DNA of 64,000 nucleotides from Thermoguttaceae bacterium (GTDB taxonomy: Bacteria > Planctomycetota > Planctomycetia > Pirellulales > Thermoguttaceae). Both the position numbers and the translations under genes were made by a program. How positions within the stretch are numbered: the first letter of the stretch is position 1; the number at the start of each line of letters is the position of its first letter. The stretch covers positions 248,001-312,000 of the forward strand of contig JAFRAC010000007.1 of assembly GCA_017405595.1 (NCBI GenBank), given 5' to 3'. This document shows, in pieces, positions 40,151 to 48,637 of this stretch. The notes under the pieces are model-generated. The model worked only from the letters and a program-made list of their open reading frames with translations. It did no database searches and was not told where the DNA came from.

Positions 40151-40330
40151 CTATTCCAGACCCCATTCCTTAATGAGGGCTTCGGCGCCCGGGGTCATTT
40201 TGCGGAGCTTCGCTGCCCAGACGGCCTTTTTGGCGGCATCGGCTTTGGGGAGTTCGCTCTTCATTTTACGGAGGGTTTCCCGGCGTTTCCGGCGGGCGTT
40301 GATTTCCTTTTTGCGTTCGCTGATAGACAC
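40151..40330 (-). CDS. Small basic DUF6800-like protein
   Basis: 59 residues from GTG 40330, read MSISERKKEINARRKRRET..., very rich in Lys and Arg. GGAG lies 9 bases before the GTG; the upstream in-frame ATG 40345 has no ribosome-binding site because that GGAG is part of its own second codon. The protein is mostly helical and ends in KLRKMTPGAEALIKEWGLE, as in small planctomycetal proteins annotated DUF6800. Size and charge suggest ribosome or nucleic-acid contact, but this is unproven. A very good promoter lies upstream. Confidence 0.75.
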   Translation of the reverse strand: MSISERKKEINARRKRRETLRKMKSELPKADAAKKAVWAAKLRKMTPGAEALIKEWGLE

Positions 40331-40385
40331 TTGTACTGTCTCCATTAAAAAATGTGGAATGTTTAAAACCGCACAACTTTTCCCC

Positions 40386-40413
40386 ATTTTAAACCCCTCC
40401 TTTATATTGTCAA
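40386..40413 (-). promoter_or_regulatory. Promoter for the DUF6800-like gene
   Basis: Minus strand: perfect -35 TTGACA (40408-40413), 16-base spacer, -10 TAAAAT (40386-40391). Confidence 0.6.
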
Positions 40414-40464
40414 TTCCCACCCCCGCCCCCCTTTCCGCCGAATCGGCCGCACCCCCGGCGGGGG

Positions 40465-40492
40465 CTGAAAATTTTTTGTTTCGCGCTATAAT
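40465..40492 (+). promoter_or_regulatory. Promoter for nadB-pyrE-MATE
   Basis: -35 CTGAAA (40465-40470), 16-base spacer, perfect -10 TATAAT (40487-40492), about 85 bases before nadB. Confidence 0.55.
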
Positions 40493-40578
40493 ATTCCCCA
40501 ACACCGCCGCTCCTTTCCGGGCGGCTTTTAATGGCGCTCCGCCTGCAAACGGCGGCGCCGCAGAAAAGAGGTGCCACG

Positions 40579-42246
40579 ATGGAAAATCCCGAAACCGCAT
40601 CCGGATGGGAAGATTTCAGTCCGACGCGTTATTTAATCCCTTTTCACGCCAAGCGTCAGCCTCACTTTTTTACCGATGTTTTGATCATCGGCGGGGGACT
40701 GGCCGGTCTCCGCGCCGCGATGGCGGTCGACCCTTCGCTGCGGGTTCTCGTCATCTGTAAAGACGGCCTGACCAACTCGAACAGCGGCAAAGCGCAGGGG
40801 GGAATCGCCACGGTTTGGGATTTTTCCGACGACCAGTACGACCTTCACGTGAAAGACACGCTCATTGCCGGCGGCGCCCTTTGCGATGAATCGGTTGTCC
40901 GCTACATTGTCGAGCGGGGAACCGGTGAAGTCAAAACCCTGATCGCCAACGGGGCGCAGTTCGACAAAAAGCCGGACGGCACGCTCCTGCTGGGGAGGGA
41001 AGGGGGACACAGCCGGTTCCGCATCCTGCACGCCGACGGCGACGCAACGGGCCAGGAACTGATGCGCGCGATGATCGAAACGGTGAAAACCCGCCCGAAC
41101 ATCCGGGTTTGGGACGACACCTACACGCTCGACCTTCTGACCGCCGACGGGTTCTGCCGGGGTGCGGTCGTTCACTGGACCAGCGGCAACGAAACCGAGC
41201 TGATCTGGGCAAAACAGACAATTCTCGCCACCGGCGGAATCGGCCAGCTCTACCGCGAGACGACGAACCCCGCCGTGGCCTGCGGCGACGGTGTGGCGAT
41301 GGCCTACCGTGCCGGCGCGGCGATCCGCGACATGGAATTTGTGCAGTTCCATCCCACGGTACTCTATATCGCCGGAAGCAGCCGCAGCCTGATCACCGAA
41401 GCGATGCGCGGCGAAGGCGCTTACCTGGTCGACAAGCACGGCTACCGGTTTATGCAGGATTACGACGAGCGGATGGAACTGGCGCCGCGCGATGTGGTCA
41501 GCCGTTCGATTGTCGATTACATGATCAAAACCAATCAGGAGAACGTCTGGCTTGACCTCCGCCACAAAGACGCCGCCTGGATCTACGGCCGGTTCCCCGG
41601 CATCGCCGCGACCTGCCGCCAGTTCGGCATCGACATCGCCAAAGACCTCATTCCGGTCCGGCCCGGCGCGCACTATTCGATGGGGGGCGTTCTGATCGAT
41701 GCCGACGGCCGTACCACGGTCAAGGGCCTCTGGGCGGCGGGCGAAGTTTCGAGCAGCGGCCTGCACGGCGCGAACCGGCTGGCCTCGAATTCGCTGCTGG
41801 AAGCGCTCGTTTACGGCGGGACGGTCGGCCGGCTTGCCGGCGAGATTGCCGCGCAGACGATCGACGAGTACCGCGCTCTTCCGATCCGCAACAATCCCGT
41901 TCCGGAACCCGACGCCGGCGTTTCGGACATTGACCTCGACGATATCCGCAACGCGCTCAAAAGCGTTATGTGGCGGAAAGTCGGTGTGGTGCGCGACGAA
42001 CCGGGCCTTGCCGAAGCGCTCACGAGCGTCCGCCGCTGGTCGCAGTACGTTCTTGCCCGCCAGTTCCGCAGTCCGAAGGGGTGGGAACTGCAGAATATGC
42101 TCACGGTTTCCCGCCTGATCATCGAGGGGGCGATCCGGCGCCGCGAGACGCGCGGCAGCCATAACCGGAGCGATTACCCCCAGACGCCCGAGCATGCCGA
42201 GCACACGCTCATCAAGCGGCCGAACGTCGAAGAATCCCCCATGTAA
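40579..42246 (+). CDS. nadB: L-aspartate oxidase (succinate dehydrogenase/fumarate reductase flavoprotein family)
   Basis: 555 residues from ATG 40579 (GAGGTG upstream). FAD-binding GGGLAG (~38-43), then NSGKAQGGIA (~72), GREGGHSRFRILHADGDATG (~140, where NadB has its substrate-loop His/Arg), EFVQFHPT, RPGAHYSMGG and the HGANRLASNSLLEALVYG signature. It oxidises L-aspartate to iminoaspartate for NAD synthesis; fumarate can replace O2 as acceptor. No nadA or nadC is adjacent. The HADGDATG segment and absence of an sdhB partner favour NadB over SdhA/FrdA. pyrE follows after 48 bases. Confidence 0.92.
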   Translation: MENPETASGWEDFSPTRYLIPFHAKRQPHFFTDVLIIGGGLAGLRAAMAVDPSLRVLVICKDGLTNSNSGKAQGGIATVWDFSDDQYDLHVKDTLIAGGALCDESVVRYIVERGTGEVKTLIANGAQFDKKPDGTLLLGREGGHSRFRILHADGDATGQELMRAMIETVKTRPNIRVWDDTYTLDLLTADGFCRGAVVHWTSGNETELIWAKQTILATGGIGQLYRETTNPAVACGDGVAMAYRAGAAIRDMEFVQFHPTVLYIAGSSRSLITEAMRGEGAYLVDKHGYRFMQDYDERMELAPRDVVSRSIVDYMIKTNQENVWLDLRHKDAAWIYGRFPGIAATCRQFGIDIAKDLIPVRPGAHYSMGGVLIDADGRTTVKGLWAAGEVSSSGLHGANRLASNSLLEALVYGGTVGRLAGEIAAQTIDEYRALPIRNNPVPEPDAGVSDIDLDDIRNALKSVMWRKVGVVRDEPGLAEALTSVRRWSQYVLARQFRSPKGWELQNMLTVSRLIIEGAIRRRETRGSHNRSDYPQTPEHAEHTLIKRPNVEESPM

Positions 42247-42294
42247 TCCGGCCTCCAAACCATTTCGTCCCTTTCCAGAAAGAGAGCGTTTTTG

Positions 42295-42858
42295 ATGTAT
42301 AGCAAAGAGACCCTGATGAACCTTGTCCGGGAAAAGTCCCTCAAGTTCGGCGATTTCATTCTCGCTTCCGGCAAGAAGGCCACCTACTATCTCGACGGCA
42401 AACAGGTGACCCTCGATGCCGCCGGCGCCTGCCTGGTCGGCGAAGGGATTCTGGAACTCCTCGAATCGGACCCCCAATTCCCCGACGCGGTCGGCGGCAT
42501 GTCGATCGGCGCCGACCCGATTACCGCGGCGGTCATTACCGTGGCCGGCATGAAAAATCACCCGAACCTGAAAGGGTTTCTTGTCCGGAAAGAGAGCAAG
42601 GGGCACGGCACGAACAAGTTCATCGAAGGGCCGGTTAAGCCGGGCGACCGCGTGATCGTGGTCGAGGATGTTGTGACGACCGGCGGTTCCTCCTTAAAGG
42701 CGATCGAGCGGATCGAGGAAGCCGGCATGGTTGTCGCCGGCGTGGTGGCGGTCATCGACCGCATGGAAGGGGGCCGCGAAGCGTTCGCCGCCAGGGGGAT
42801 TCCGCTCCGGAGCCTTTTAACGATCGAAGATTTCGGCATTACCCCGCCTGAACATTAA
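42295..42858 (+). CDS. pyrE: Orotate phosphoribosyltransferase
   Basis: 187 residues from ATG 42295 (the track-like TTG at 42292 is directly before it). The PRPP-binding motif is VVEDVVTTGGSS (122-133), with RKESK (98-102) and GKKATYYLDGK near the N-terminus. Makes OMP from orotate and PRPP in pyrimidine synthesis. Its TAA shares one base with the next ATG (TAATG). Confidence 0.95.
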   Translation: MYSKETLMNLVREKSLKFGDFILASGKKATYYLDGKQVTLDAAGACLVGEGILELLESDPQFPDAVGGMSIGADPITAAVITVAGMKNHPNLKGFLVRKESKGHGTNKFIEGPVKPGDRVIVVEDVVTTGGSSLKAIERIEEAGMVVAGVVAVIDRMEGGREAFAARGIPLRSLLTIEDFGITPPEH

Positions 42859-44294
42859 TGGCCGATCACGAGAACCCCGAATTTCTCGGCTCCCGGCCGG
42901 TCGGTGCGCTCCTGTGGGAGTTCTCCCTGCCGTCGATCATCGCCGCGATTGTCAGCGCATCGTATAACATCGTCGCGCGCATTTTCGTCGGCCGGACGAT
43001 CGGCGCGGTGGGGATCGCCGCGCTGCACGTTTCGTTCCCCTTCATGCTGATCGCGCTGGCGTTTGCCATGATGATCGGTACCGGCGCTTCGACCCTCATT
43101 TCGATTGAACTCGGGAAAAAGGAGAACGACAGCGCCGAGCGGATCCTCGGCCAGGCGCTTTTCATGTTCCTTGCCGTTTCGGCGCTCTTCGTGGTTTTCG
43201 GCCTGATTTACATCGAGCCGATGCTGGTCCTTTTCGGCGCGTCCGAAAATGTTCTGCCGCTGGCGAAAGAGTATCTTTCGATCATCATCTGGGGAGTCGT
43301 GTTTCAGGAGATCTCGTTCGGGGTCAACAACTTTATCCGGATCGAGGGAAAACCGAAAATCGCGATGATCACGATGGTCCTCTCGGCGGTTCTGAACGGG
43401 ATTCTCGATTACGTGTTTCTCTTTGTCTTTAAGACGGGGATCTGGGGCGCGGCGGTTTCGAACCTGATCGCGCTGGCGGTCACGAGCCTGTGGGTCTGCG
43501 GTTTCTACCTTTCCGGCCGCACGGTATTAAAGTGGCGCCGCCGCTATCTGCGCCCGAACCTTTCGCTGGCCTGGAAGATTGCCGTCTTCGGCACCGTGCC
43601 GCTGGCCACCCAGGTCTGCAGCGCGGTCATTCAGGGGGTGCAGAACCACATGCTCGGCCATTACGGCGCGATCTACGGCGCGCTGCGCGGTATCGGGCAC
43701 GGCGGCGATTTGGCGATCAGCGTGATGGGAACCGTCTTTTCGGTTTCGACTCTCTTTCTCATGCCGCTTTTAGGATTAAGCCAGGGGATGCAGCCGATTG
43801 TCGGGTATAACGTCGGCGCCGAGGAGCACGGCCGGGTCCACCGCACGCTGCGGCTGACGCTCCGGCTCACGCTGTCGTTCTGTTTCGCGCTTTGGGGCGT
43901 CATTATGCTCCATCCCGACTGGTTCATTCTCCCTTTCCTGAAACAGGGCGCGCCCGAATATCAGGAGAACCTTCTTCTGGGATGCCGCGCGCTGCGTGTG
44001 TTTTCGTCGCTTCTGCCCCTGGTCGGAATCAATATCATTTCGGGCGGCTATTTCCAGGCGCACGGCCGGCCGATCCTTTCCCTCTTCCTGACCCTACTGC
44101 GCCAGCTGTTTTTCCTGATCCCCTCGCTCATTCTTCTGCCCTTTCTCTTCGAGAAGGTGCACATTGCGGGGATCTACGGGCTCGACGGTGTCTGGTCGGC
44201 GCACGCGTTTTCGGACCTCCTCGCCGGCATGATCGCCATCTTCTTCCTTGTCCGCGAATACCTCCGCCACGCCCGCCGGGCGGCGGGATTGTAG
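42858..44294 (+). CDS. MATE-family efflux transporter
   Basis: 478 residues with about twelve hydrophobic helices in two repeats. Typical MATE features are LLWEFSLPSIIAAIVSASYNIVARIFVG at the start, MMIGTGASTLISIELGK (~73-89), and GLSQGMQPIVGYNVGA (~308-323) in the second half. Na+ or H+-coupled export of drugs or metabolites across the inner membrane; substrate unknown. Translation is coupled to pyrE by a one-base overlap. REP-like palindromes follow. Confidence 0.93.
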   Translation: MADHENPEFLGSRPVGALLWEFSLPSIIAAIVSASYNIVARIFVGRTIGAVGIAALHVSFPFMLIALAFAMMIGTGASTLISIELGKKENDSAERILGQALFMFLAVSALFVVFGLIYIEPMLVLFGASENVLPLAKEYLSIIIWGVVFQEISFGVNNFIRIEGKPKIAMITMVLSAVLNGILDYVFLFVFKTGIWGAAVSNLIALAVTSLWVCGFYLSGRTVLKWRRRYLRPNLSLAWKIAVFGTVPLATQVCSAVIQGVQNHMLGHYGAIYGALRGIGHGGDLAISVMGTVFSVSTLFLMPLLGLSQGMQPIVGYNVGAEEHGRVHRTLRLTLRLTLSFCFALWGVIMLHPDWFILPFLKQGAPEYQENLLLGCRALRVFSSLLPLVGINIISGGYFQAHGRPILSLFLTLLRQLFFLIPSLILLPFLFEKVHIAGIYGLDGVWSAHAFSDLLAGMIAIFFLVREYLRHARRAAGL

Positions 44295-44356
44295 ATTAGC
44301 TGTCTGTGCCCTTTTTGAACCTGTAGCGCAGCTTTTCGGATGTATCAAACCTAAAA

Positions 44357-44376
44357 CCCCCGACTAAAGTCGGGGG
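44357..44376. repeat. REP-like palindrome, copy 1
   Basis: CCCCCGACT, AA, AGTCGGGGG: a perfect 9-bp inverted repeat with a 2-base centre. The same core recurs at 44422-44441. No T-tract. Confidence 0.7.
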
Positions 44377-44406
44377 CTTAGAGAATGTGTGTTTCAGCTT
44401 TTCGCA

Positions 44407-44455
44407 GGCGGCGGGGTTCCTCCCCCGACTCAAGTCGGGGGATCCCTTCGCCGCC
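44407..44455. repeat. REP-like nested palindrome, copy 2
   Basis: The core CCCCCGACT, CA, AGTCGGGGG (44422-44441) is nested inside a perfect outer inverted repeat GGCGGCG (44407-44413) / CGCCGCC (44449-44455). Together they would form one long stem-loop between the MATE gene and the WD40 gene. Confidence 0.7.
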
Positions 44456-44504
44456 ACCAAACTGATCAGCCGTTGAGTAGGAAAGCTGGGCGCCGTAACA
44501 CTCT

Positions 44505-47027
44505 TTACCGCTGGGCCCCTGCGGCGGGGGGTGCTCCTGCGGCCGGTCCGGGCGCGCCGCCCGCGGCGGGCGGAATCGGCAGCTGCGGCATACCGGGAGG
44601 CATTCCGGGAAGGTTAGCCCCCGGCGCACCGTCGGCGCCCTGTTCGGCGTTCGGGTCAGTGTTCGTGTTTGCGCCGGTAATCTTTTCCACAAAGGGGTAA
44701 ATGTCCCAGACCCGCACTTTGCCGTCCTGACAGCCGGTGAACAGGTAATAGTCGTTCACCGACATCGAAAAGACGGGGGAAGGACCGCTGAACCGGAACA
44801 TTTCGTAACCGCGCGGCGCATCGGCGATCGACTGTTCCGGCACTTCCGCTTCGTTCATCCCCTGCGCGTCGACATGCGCTTCGGAATCCTCGCCGTCTTC
44901 CTCGTCGGAGTCGTCCCCCTCCTCTTTCGGGCTGTCCGCCTTTTCCGGATCGGTGTCAGAGTCGTCTTCGTCGTCGGTGGCGAAAAGCTCCTGTTCGATC
45001 GTCGCGCTGCTCGTGCCCCAGCCGGCATCGGCCATGGCCGTGATATCGACCGGGTTCCCCTCCTCGTCGACCGGGTTTCCGTTCTCGTCGAAGAGAACGG
45101 TCTGCCCCGACTGCGGGGTGAGCGAAACTTCGTCGGGGAGTTCCCAGATCCGGGCGGTTTTATCGTCGCTGCAGGTCAGAATATAGCGGTCGGTCAGGAA
45201 CATCACTTTCCGCACCGCGCCGGTATGGCCGATAAACGCGGCGATAACCTCGCCGGTGGTCGTGTCCCACAAACAGGCGGATTTGTCTTTGCTGCCGGTG
45301 AGGACGTACTGGCCCGTCTCGTCGAAACATGCCGAAAAGACCGGTCCTTTATGCCCTTTCAGGAGCGAGACGATCTCCATCGAGGGAAGGGTAATGACCC
45401 GCGCGCAGCCGTCCATGCACGCCGTGACGACCGAACAGTCGGGCGCGAAACTGATATCGAGCACCGGCTGCATTTTCGGGTCGTCGTACGAGGTCACGGT
45501 GACCGCTTTTAAGAGCTTGCGGGAATACGCGTCCCAGAAATAGATGTTTCCGTTGTTGTTCGCGCCCGCGACCAGGTCGCGATATACGCCGTGCCGGTAA
45601 TCGTACCGGTAGCCGGTATAGACGTCCACGGCCCACATCGTGTTTTTCACCGCCCGTTTGCGGGTGTAGGGGTATCCTCTTCCCTTTTTGGTGTCGAGGT
45701 TGATCTGGCTGATTTTGCCGCTGTAGTCGGCGGTGTAGAGAACGGTCACATCTCCGGCCGGCAGCTCGTGGGTGAACGACATCATGTCGCTGTATCCCTG
45801 GCCTTCCCGTTCCCCCATCATGTTGAGCCGTTCGTAAATCTGAAACATTTTTCCGAGCGTAGTCGGCGGCTTACGCCGTTTCTTCGAATCTTTCGACCAG
45901 CCCTGCGTGAAATCTTCGTTTCCGAACCAGTCGGTTTTCGCGCCCTTTTTCCCGTTCTTGGTTTTGGCGCCGCTGACCGTAAGCTGGTCGAGGAGCGCGT
46001 CTTTCGTCGGGATCTGTACCCGCAGGTTCCCCTGCCGGGTCGAATAGAACGAGGAGGTTTCCATGAACCCGTCGGCGGGATTCGCGCCCGCCGCTGCGCC
46101 GCTGCCGTTGCGGTTCTGCCCGGCGGCGTTTGTCTGCTGCTGGCGGAACGGGTCGGTCTGGCGCATCGCGGCGTTCTGGCGACGCCGCTGCGCCGCGGTT
46201 TCCCCCGCCGCCTGGCCGGGACGCTGGCCCGCGGTGTTCTGCTGCCCCTGCGCGCCCGCGCGGCTGTTGTTCTGCCCGCCGGCCTGCCCCCCGTTCAGGT
46301 TTCCGCGGCGTCCGCCGGCATCCTGGGCATTGGCGCCGTTCTGCCCCTGACCGGCAGGCGCCTGGCCGGTACCGATCGTCGGGTCGTAATCGTAGTCGTA
46401 ATCAGCGCCGAAATACCCTTCGTAAAAGTCGTAGGTGTACCATTCCTGAATGGTGGCGTCTTTCCCCGCCGAAGTGGCGGCGACACCGTCGTGGTCGGCA
46501 ACCACCGCCATAACCGGCCGGTCGGCGGTATCCGCTTCCGCGCCGTCCTGATTCAGCTGGTCGGCGTTCCCTTTCATGAAATGGTCGTAGACCAAATACG
46601 GTTCGCCGATGACCTCGACCGGGTCATGCTCTTTTTTGACCGGTTCGGCGGGAGCCGCGGCGGGTGCGGCGGCATTGGGGCCCGCGTTGGGGGCCGCCGC
46701 AGGCGCCTGCGCGGCCTCTTGCTGGGCGTTCCTTCGTTGGTTCCGCCGCTGTCGTTTTGCTTCCCGCTGAGCTTCGATCTGTTCAGGGGTCAGGCCGGTG
46801 GTCTGTTTGCTCGGGCCTCCGGCGGGATCGGCGGCCGGGTCGGCGGGATTCTCGGCCGGCTGGGCGCCGACCTTTCCCCCGCCCGACTCGATCCGGTTAC
46901 GGATTCCCGTCGCGGCCCGGCTCTCCTGCGCCGAAACCGGCGCCGAAAAGGCCAAAAGGGAAACCGCGGCGCTAACCAAAAGAGTGAATCCCGCCAGACG
47001 GGCGGGCCGGGTCAGGGAAAATTTCAT
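44505..47027 (-). CDS. Secreted WD40-repeat protein with low-complexity regions
   Basis: 840 residues. Signal peptide: basic MKFSLTRPARLAG, hydrophobic core, and VSAQ cleavage near ~33. Residues ~35-135 and ~205-330 are low-complexity Ala/Gln/Asn/Gly/Pro/Arg. WD40-like blades lie at ~440-620 (KGHKGPVFSACF, GSKDKSACLWD, GHTGAVRKVMFL, CSDDKTARIWEL) and ~765-800 (FTGCQDGKVRVWD), split by an acidic insert (D/E-rich, ~680-735). The C-tail is Pro/Gly/Ala-rich. Possibly a periplasmic scaffold. GAGG before the ATG; minus-strand -10 TATAAT at 47145-47150. Confidence 0.78.
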   Translation of the reverse strand: MKFSLTRPARLAGFTLLVSAAVSLLAFSAPVSAQESRAATGIRNRIESGGGKVGAQPAENPADPAADPAGGPSKQTTGLTPEQIEAQREAKRQRRNQRRNAQQEAAQAPAAAPNAGPNAAAPAAAPAEPVKKEHDPVEVIGEPYLVYDHFMKGNADQLNQDGAEADTADRPVMAVVADHDGVAATSAGKDATIQEWYTYDFYEGYFGADYDYDYDPTIGTGQAPAGQGQNGANAQDAGGRRGNLNGGQAGGQNNSRAGAQGQQNTAGQRPGQAAGETAAQRRRQNAAMRQTDPFRQQQTNAAGQNRNGSGAAAGANPADGFMETSSFYSTRQGNLRVQIPTKDALLDQLTVSGAKTKNGKKGAKTDWFGNEDFTQGWSKDSKKRRKPPTTLGKMFQIYERLNMMGEREGQGYSDMMSFTHELPAGDVTVLYTADYSGKISQINLDTKKGRGYPYTRKRAVKNTMWAVDVYTGYRYDYRHGVYRDLVAGANNNGNIYFWDAYSRKLLKAVTVTSYDDPKMQPVLDISFAPDCSVVTACMDGCARVITLPSMEIVSLLKGHKGPVFSACFDETGQYVLTGSKDKSACLWDTTTGEVIAAFIGHTGAVRKVMFLTDRYILTCSDDKTARIWELPDEVSLTPQSGQTVLFDENGNPVDEEGNPVDITAMADAGWGTSSATIEQELFATDDEDDSDTDPEKADSPKEEGDDSDEEDGEDSEAHVDAQGMNEAEVPEQSIADAPRGYEMFRFSGPSPVFSMSVNDYYLFTGCQDGKVRVWDIYPFVEKITGANTNTDPNAEQGADGAPGANLPGMPPGMPQLPIPPAAGGAPGPAAGAPPAAGAQR

Positions 47028-47267
47028 TATGGAACCTCAAAAAGCGCCGGAATTCCCCCGCCGCAGGTGTGCGGTACCCCTCTGAACAAAGAAACGCGGC
47101 AAGGGTTTCGGCGCCGAAACTGTCTTTCATGAACCGCTTTTCCCATTATAGTGAAACGGGGAAGAAAAAAAAGCATTTTTGCGGTAAAAAAGGGGGGAAA
47201 GGGTTTATTTTAAATTCATTTGGTTTATCATAGAAGGGGAGGTTATATTCCTTTAAAAGGGTAGATT

Positions 47268-48047
47268 ATGGGTATTTTAGCCATTCAGTACCAGACGGTC
47301 GCCGACACGCCGATTCTCCTGGCGGTGAACCGTGAAGAGTCTCCGGAACGCCCGGCGCAGGCGCCCCGTATCCAGTCGGGGCGGCCCCGCATGGTCTGCG
47401 GGATCGATAAAAAATCGGGCGGAACATGGGCCGGGGTCAATCAGCACGGAATGTTCGTGACAGTCATTAACGCGCCGAAACAGAACGTTCCCGCCGAACC
47501 GCGGTCCCGCGGCCTGCTCTGCAAGGACCTGCTTGCCTGCCGTACCGCCGAAGAGGCGATCGAAAAAGGGGCTCAGGAACTGTGCGAACATCCCTATGCC
47601 GGGTGCAACATCGTCTGTGTCGACCGAACGAGCGGCGGGGTCATTTACGGTTCCGATGTCGTCGAAGCCGAACCGCTCGAGCCGGGGCTCCATATCATTT
47701 CCGAAAACCCCCTCGACGACCGCGACGATCCGCGCCAGGAGTTTGTCCGCCGTCAGATGACTCTCCAGCGGATCGATTCTCCCGTCACCTTTTTTGCCGT
47801 GGCATGCAAAACGTTTGCCCGTAAGACCGATTCCCAGGGCAAATGGGGCGTTGTGATCAAGAAGCCCGATAAGGTCACGGTTTCGTCGATTCTCCTTTCC
47901 CTTTCGCAGAAGAACCAGCGCTCGATTATGCAGTACGCGCCCGGTTCGCCCAGCGAAAAGTCGTACGAAGATATTTCCGCCCTTCTGCGCCAGGTCCTTT
48001 CGACCGACCGCGCCGCGTCGAAATCCTCGAAGGAGGACGAAGAGTAA
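47268..48047 (+). CDS. TANGO2/NRDE-family protein
   Basis: 259 residues. The family's N-terminal NRDE motif appears as NREE (~21-24, AVNREESPERPAQ), followed by GGTWAGVNQHGMFVTVIN. It is an Ntn-hydrolase-like fold reported in eukaryotic TANGO2; the biochemical role in bacteria is not settled. A candidate -10 TATCAT (47226-47231) lies upstream. A strong terminator follows. No partner genes. Confidence 0.82.
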   Translation: MGILAIQYQTVADTPILLAVNREESPERPAQAPRIQSGRPRMVCGIDKKSGGTWAGVNQHGMFVTVINAPKQNVPAEPRSRGLLCKDLLACRTAEEAIEKGAQELCEHPYAGCNIVCVDRTSGGVIYGSDVVEAEPLEPGLHIISENPLDDRDDPRQEFVRRQMTLQRIDSPVTFFAVACKTFARKTDSQGKWGVVIKKPDKVTVSSILLSLSQKNQRSIMQYAPGSPSEKSYEDISALLRQVLSTDRAASKSSKEDEE

Positions 48048-48085
48048 CTTTCTTCGGCGGGCCGCCGCGTATTGGCAAAAATAAG

Positions 48086-48119
48086 CCCCGAACAGGCACA
48101 GCGCCGGTTCGGGGTTTTT
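48086..48119 (+). terminator. Terminator after the NRDE-family gene
   Basis: Stem CCCCGAAC (48086-48093) / GTTCGGGG (48107-48114), followed by TTTTT. Confidence 0.8.
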
Positions 48120-48218
48120 GTTCGGAGGGCCGGAGAACCTGCGAAAAACTTTAAAAATCCTCAAAGATTAGCCTTCCCGAAACCTCAAAACCGCCCTGTT
48201 GTCAGGCATTTCGGGCAT

Positions 48219-48251
48219 AAAAAAACCCGAGCCGGCTTATGCCGGTTCGGG
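48219..48251 (-). terminator. Terminator of the ferredoxin gene
   Basis: Minus strand: 11-bp stem (48241-48251 / 48226-48236, one G·U) with a 4-base loop, followed by seven T. It resembles the plus-strand terminator at 48086 in sequence (…GTTCGGGG…). Confidence 0.8.
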
Positions 48252-48283
48252 GTGTCGCGTTAAGGCGAAACCGCCTTGGAATC

Positions 48284-48454
48284 TCACTCGACGGTAATCG
48301 AATCGGTCGGACAGGCTTCGACGCAGGCGCCGCAGGCCGCGCAGTCGTCGCTGACCACAGCCACGCCGTCACCGAGGCTCAGAGCGCCGCACGGACAAGC
48401 GTCAACGCAGGCACCGCAGCCGACACAGGTTTCTTTGTTCACAATCGCTGCCAT
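48284..48454 (-). CDS. 2x[4Fe-4S] bacterial-type ferredoxin
   Basis: 56 residues, read directly from the minus strand: MAAIVNKETCVGCGACVDAC... then DDCAACGACVEACPTDSITVE. Two CxxCxxCxxxCP clusters give eight Cys for two [4Fe-4S] centres; the protein is small, acidic and soluble. It is a low-potential electron carrier for anaerobic redox enzymes. A GAGGAG ribosome-binding site and a strong promoter lie upstream and a terminator downstream, so it is a monocistronic, well-expressed gene. Hcp (60581-62482) is one possible electron recipient. Confidence 0.95.
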   Translation of the reverse strand: MAAIVNKETCVGCGACVDACPCGALSLGDGVAVVSDDCAACGACVEACPTDSITVE

Positions 48455-48539
48455 AGGAATTCTCCTCTTTCAAATTCATGCCGGATCGGCGCGGATCGAA
48501 GAGCAACGCACTCTTCTCTTTGCGCCTTCGTACGAGAGA

Positions 48540-48568
48540 AGTATAGACCCCGGAAAAGGATTGTTCAA
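48540..48568 (-). promoter_or_regulatory. Strong promoter for the ferredoxin gene
   Basis: Minus strand: -35 TTGAAC (48563-48568), 17-base spacer, -10 TATACT (48540-48545). Confidence 0.65.
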
Positions 48569-48637
48569 CCCTTTTCCGCCCATCTCCTCAAAGATTAGGA
48601 TTGCCGAATCTTTGGAAAGAAGAGAGCGGGGGGAGAT

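Noticed and set aside
40331-40345. ATG 40345 as start of the DUF6800-like gene
   Set aside because: No ribosome-binding site precedes it, while its own ATGGAG provides the Shine-Dalgarno for GTG 40330, which matches the family's MSISERKKEI-like start.
40633-42606. 657-residue open frame antisense to nadB
   Set aside because: nadB is unmistakable on the plus strand; the antisense frame has shadow composition (runs of H, R, G, A) and no motif.
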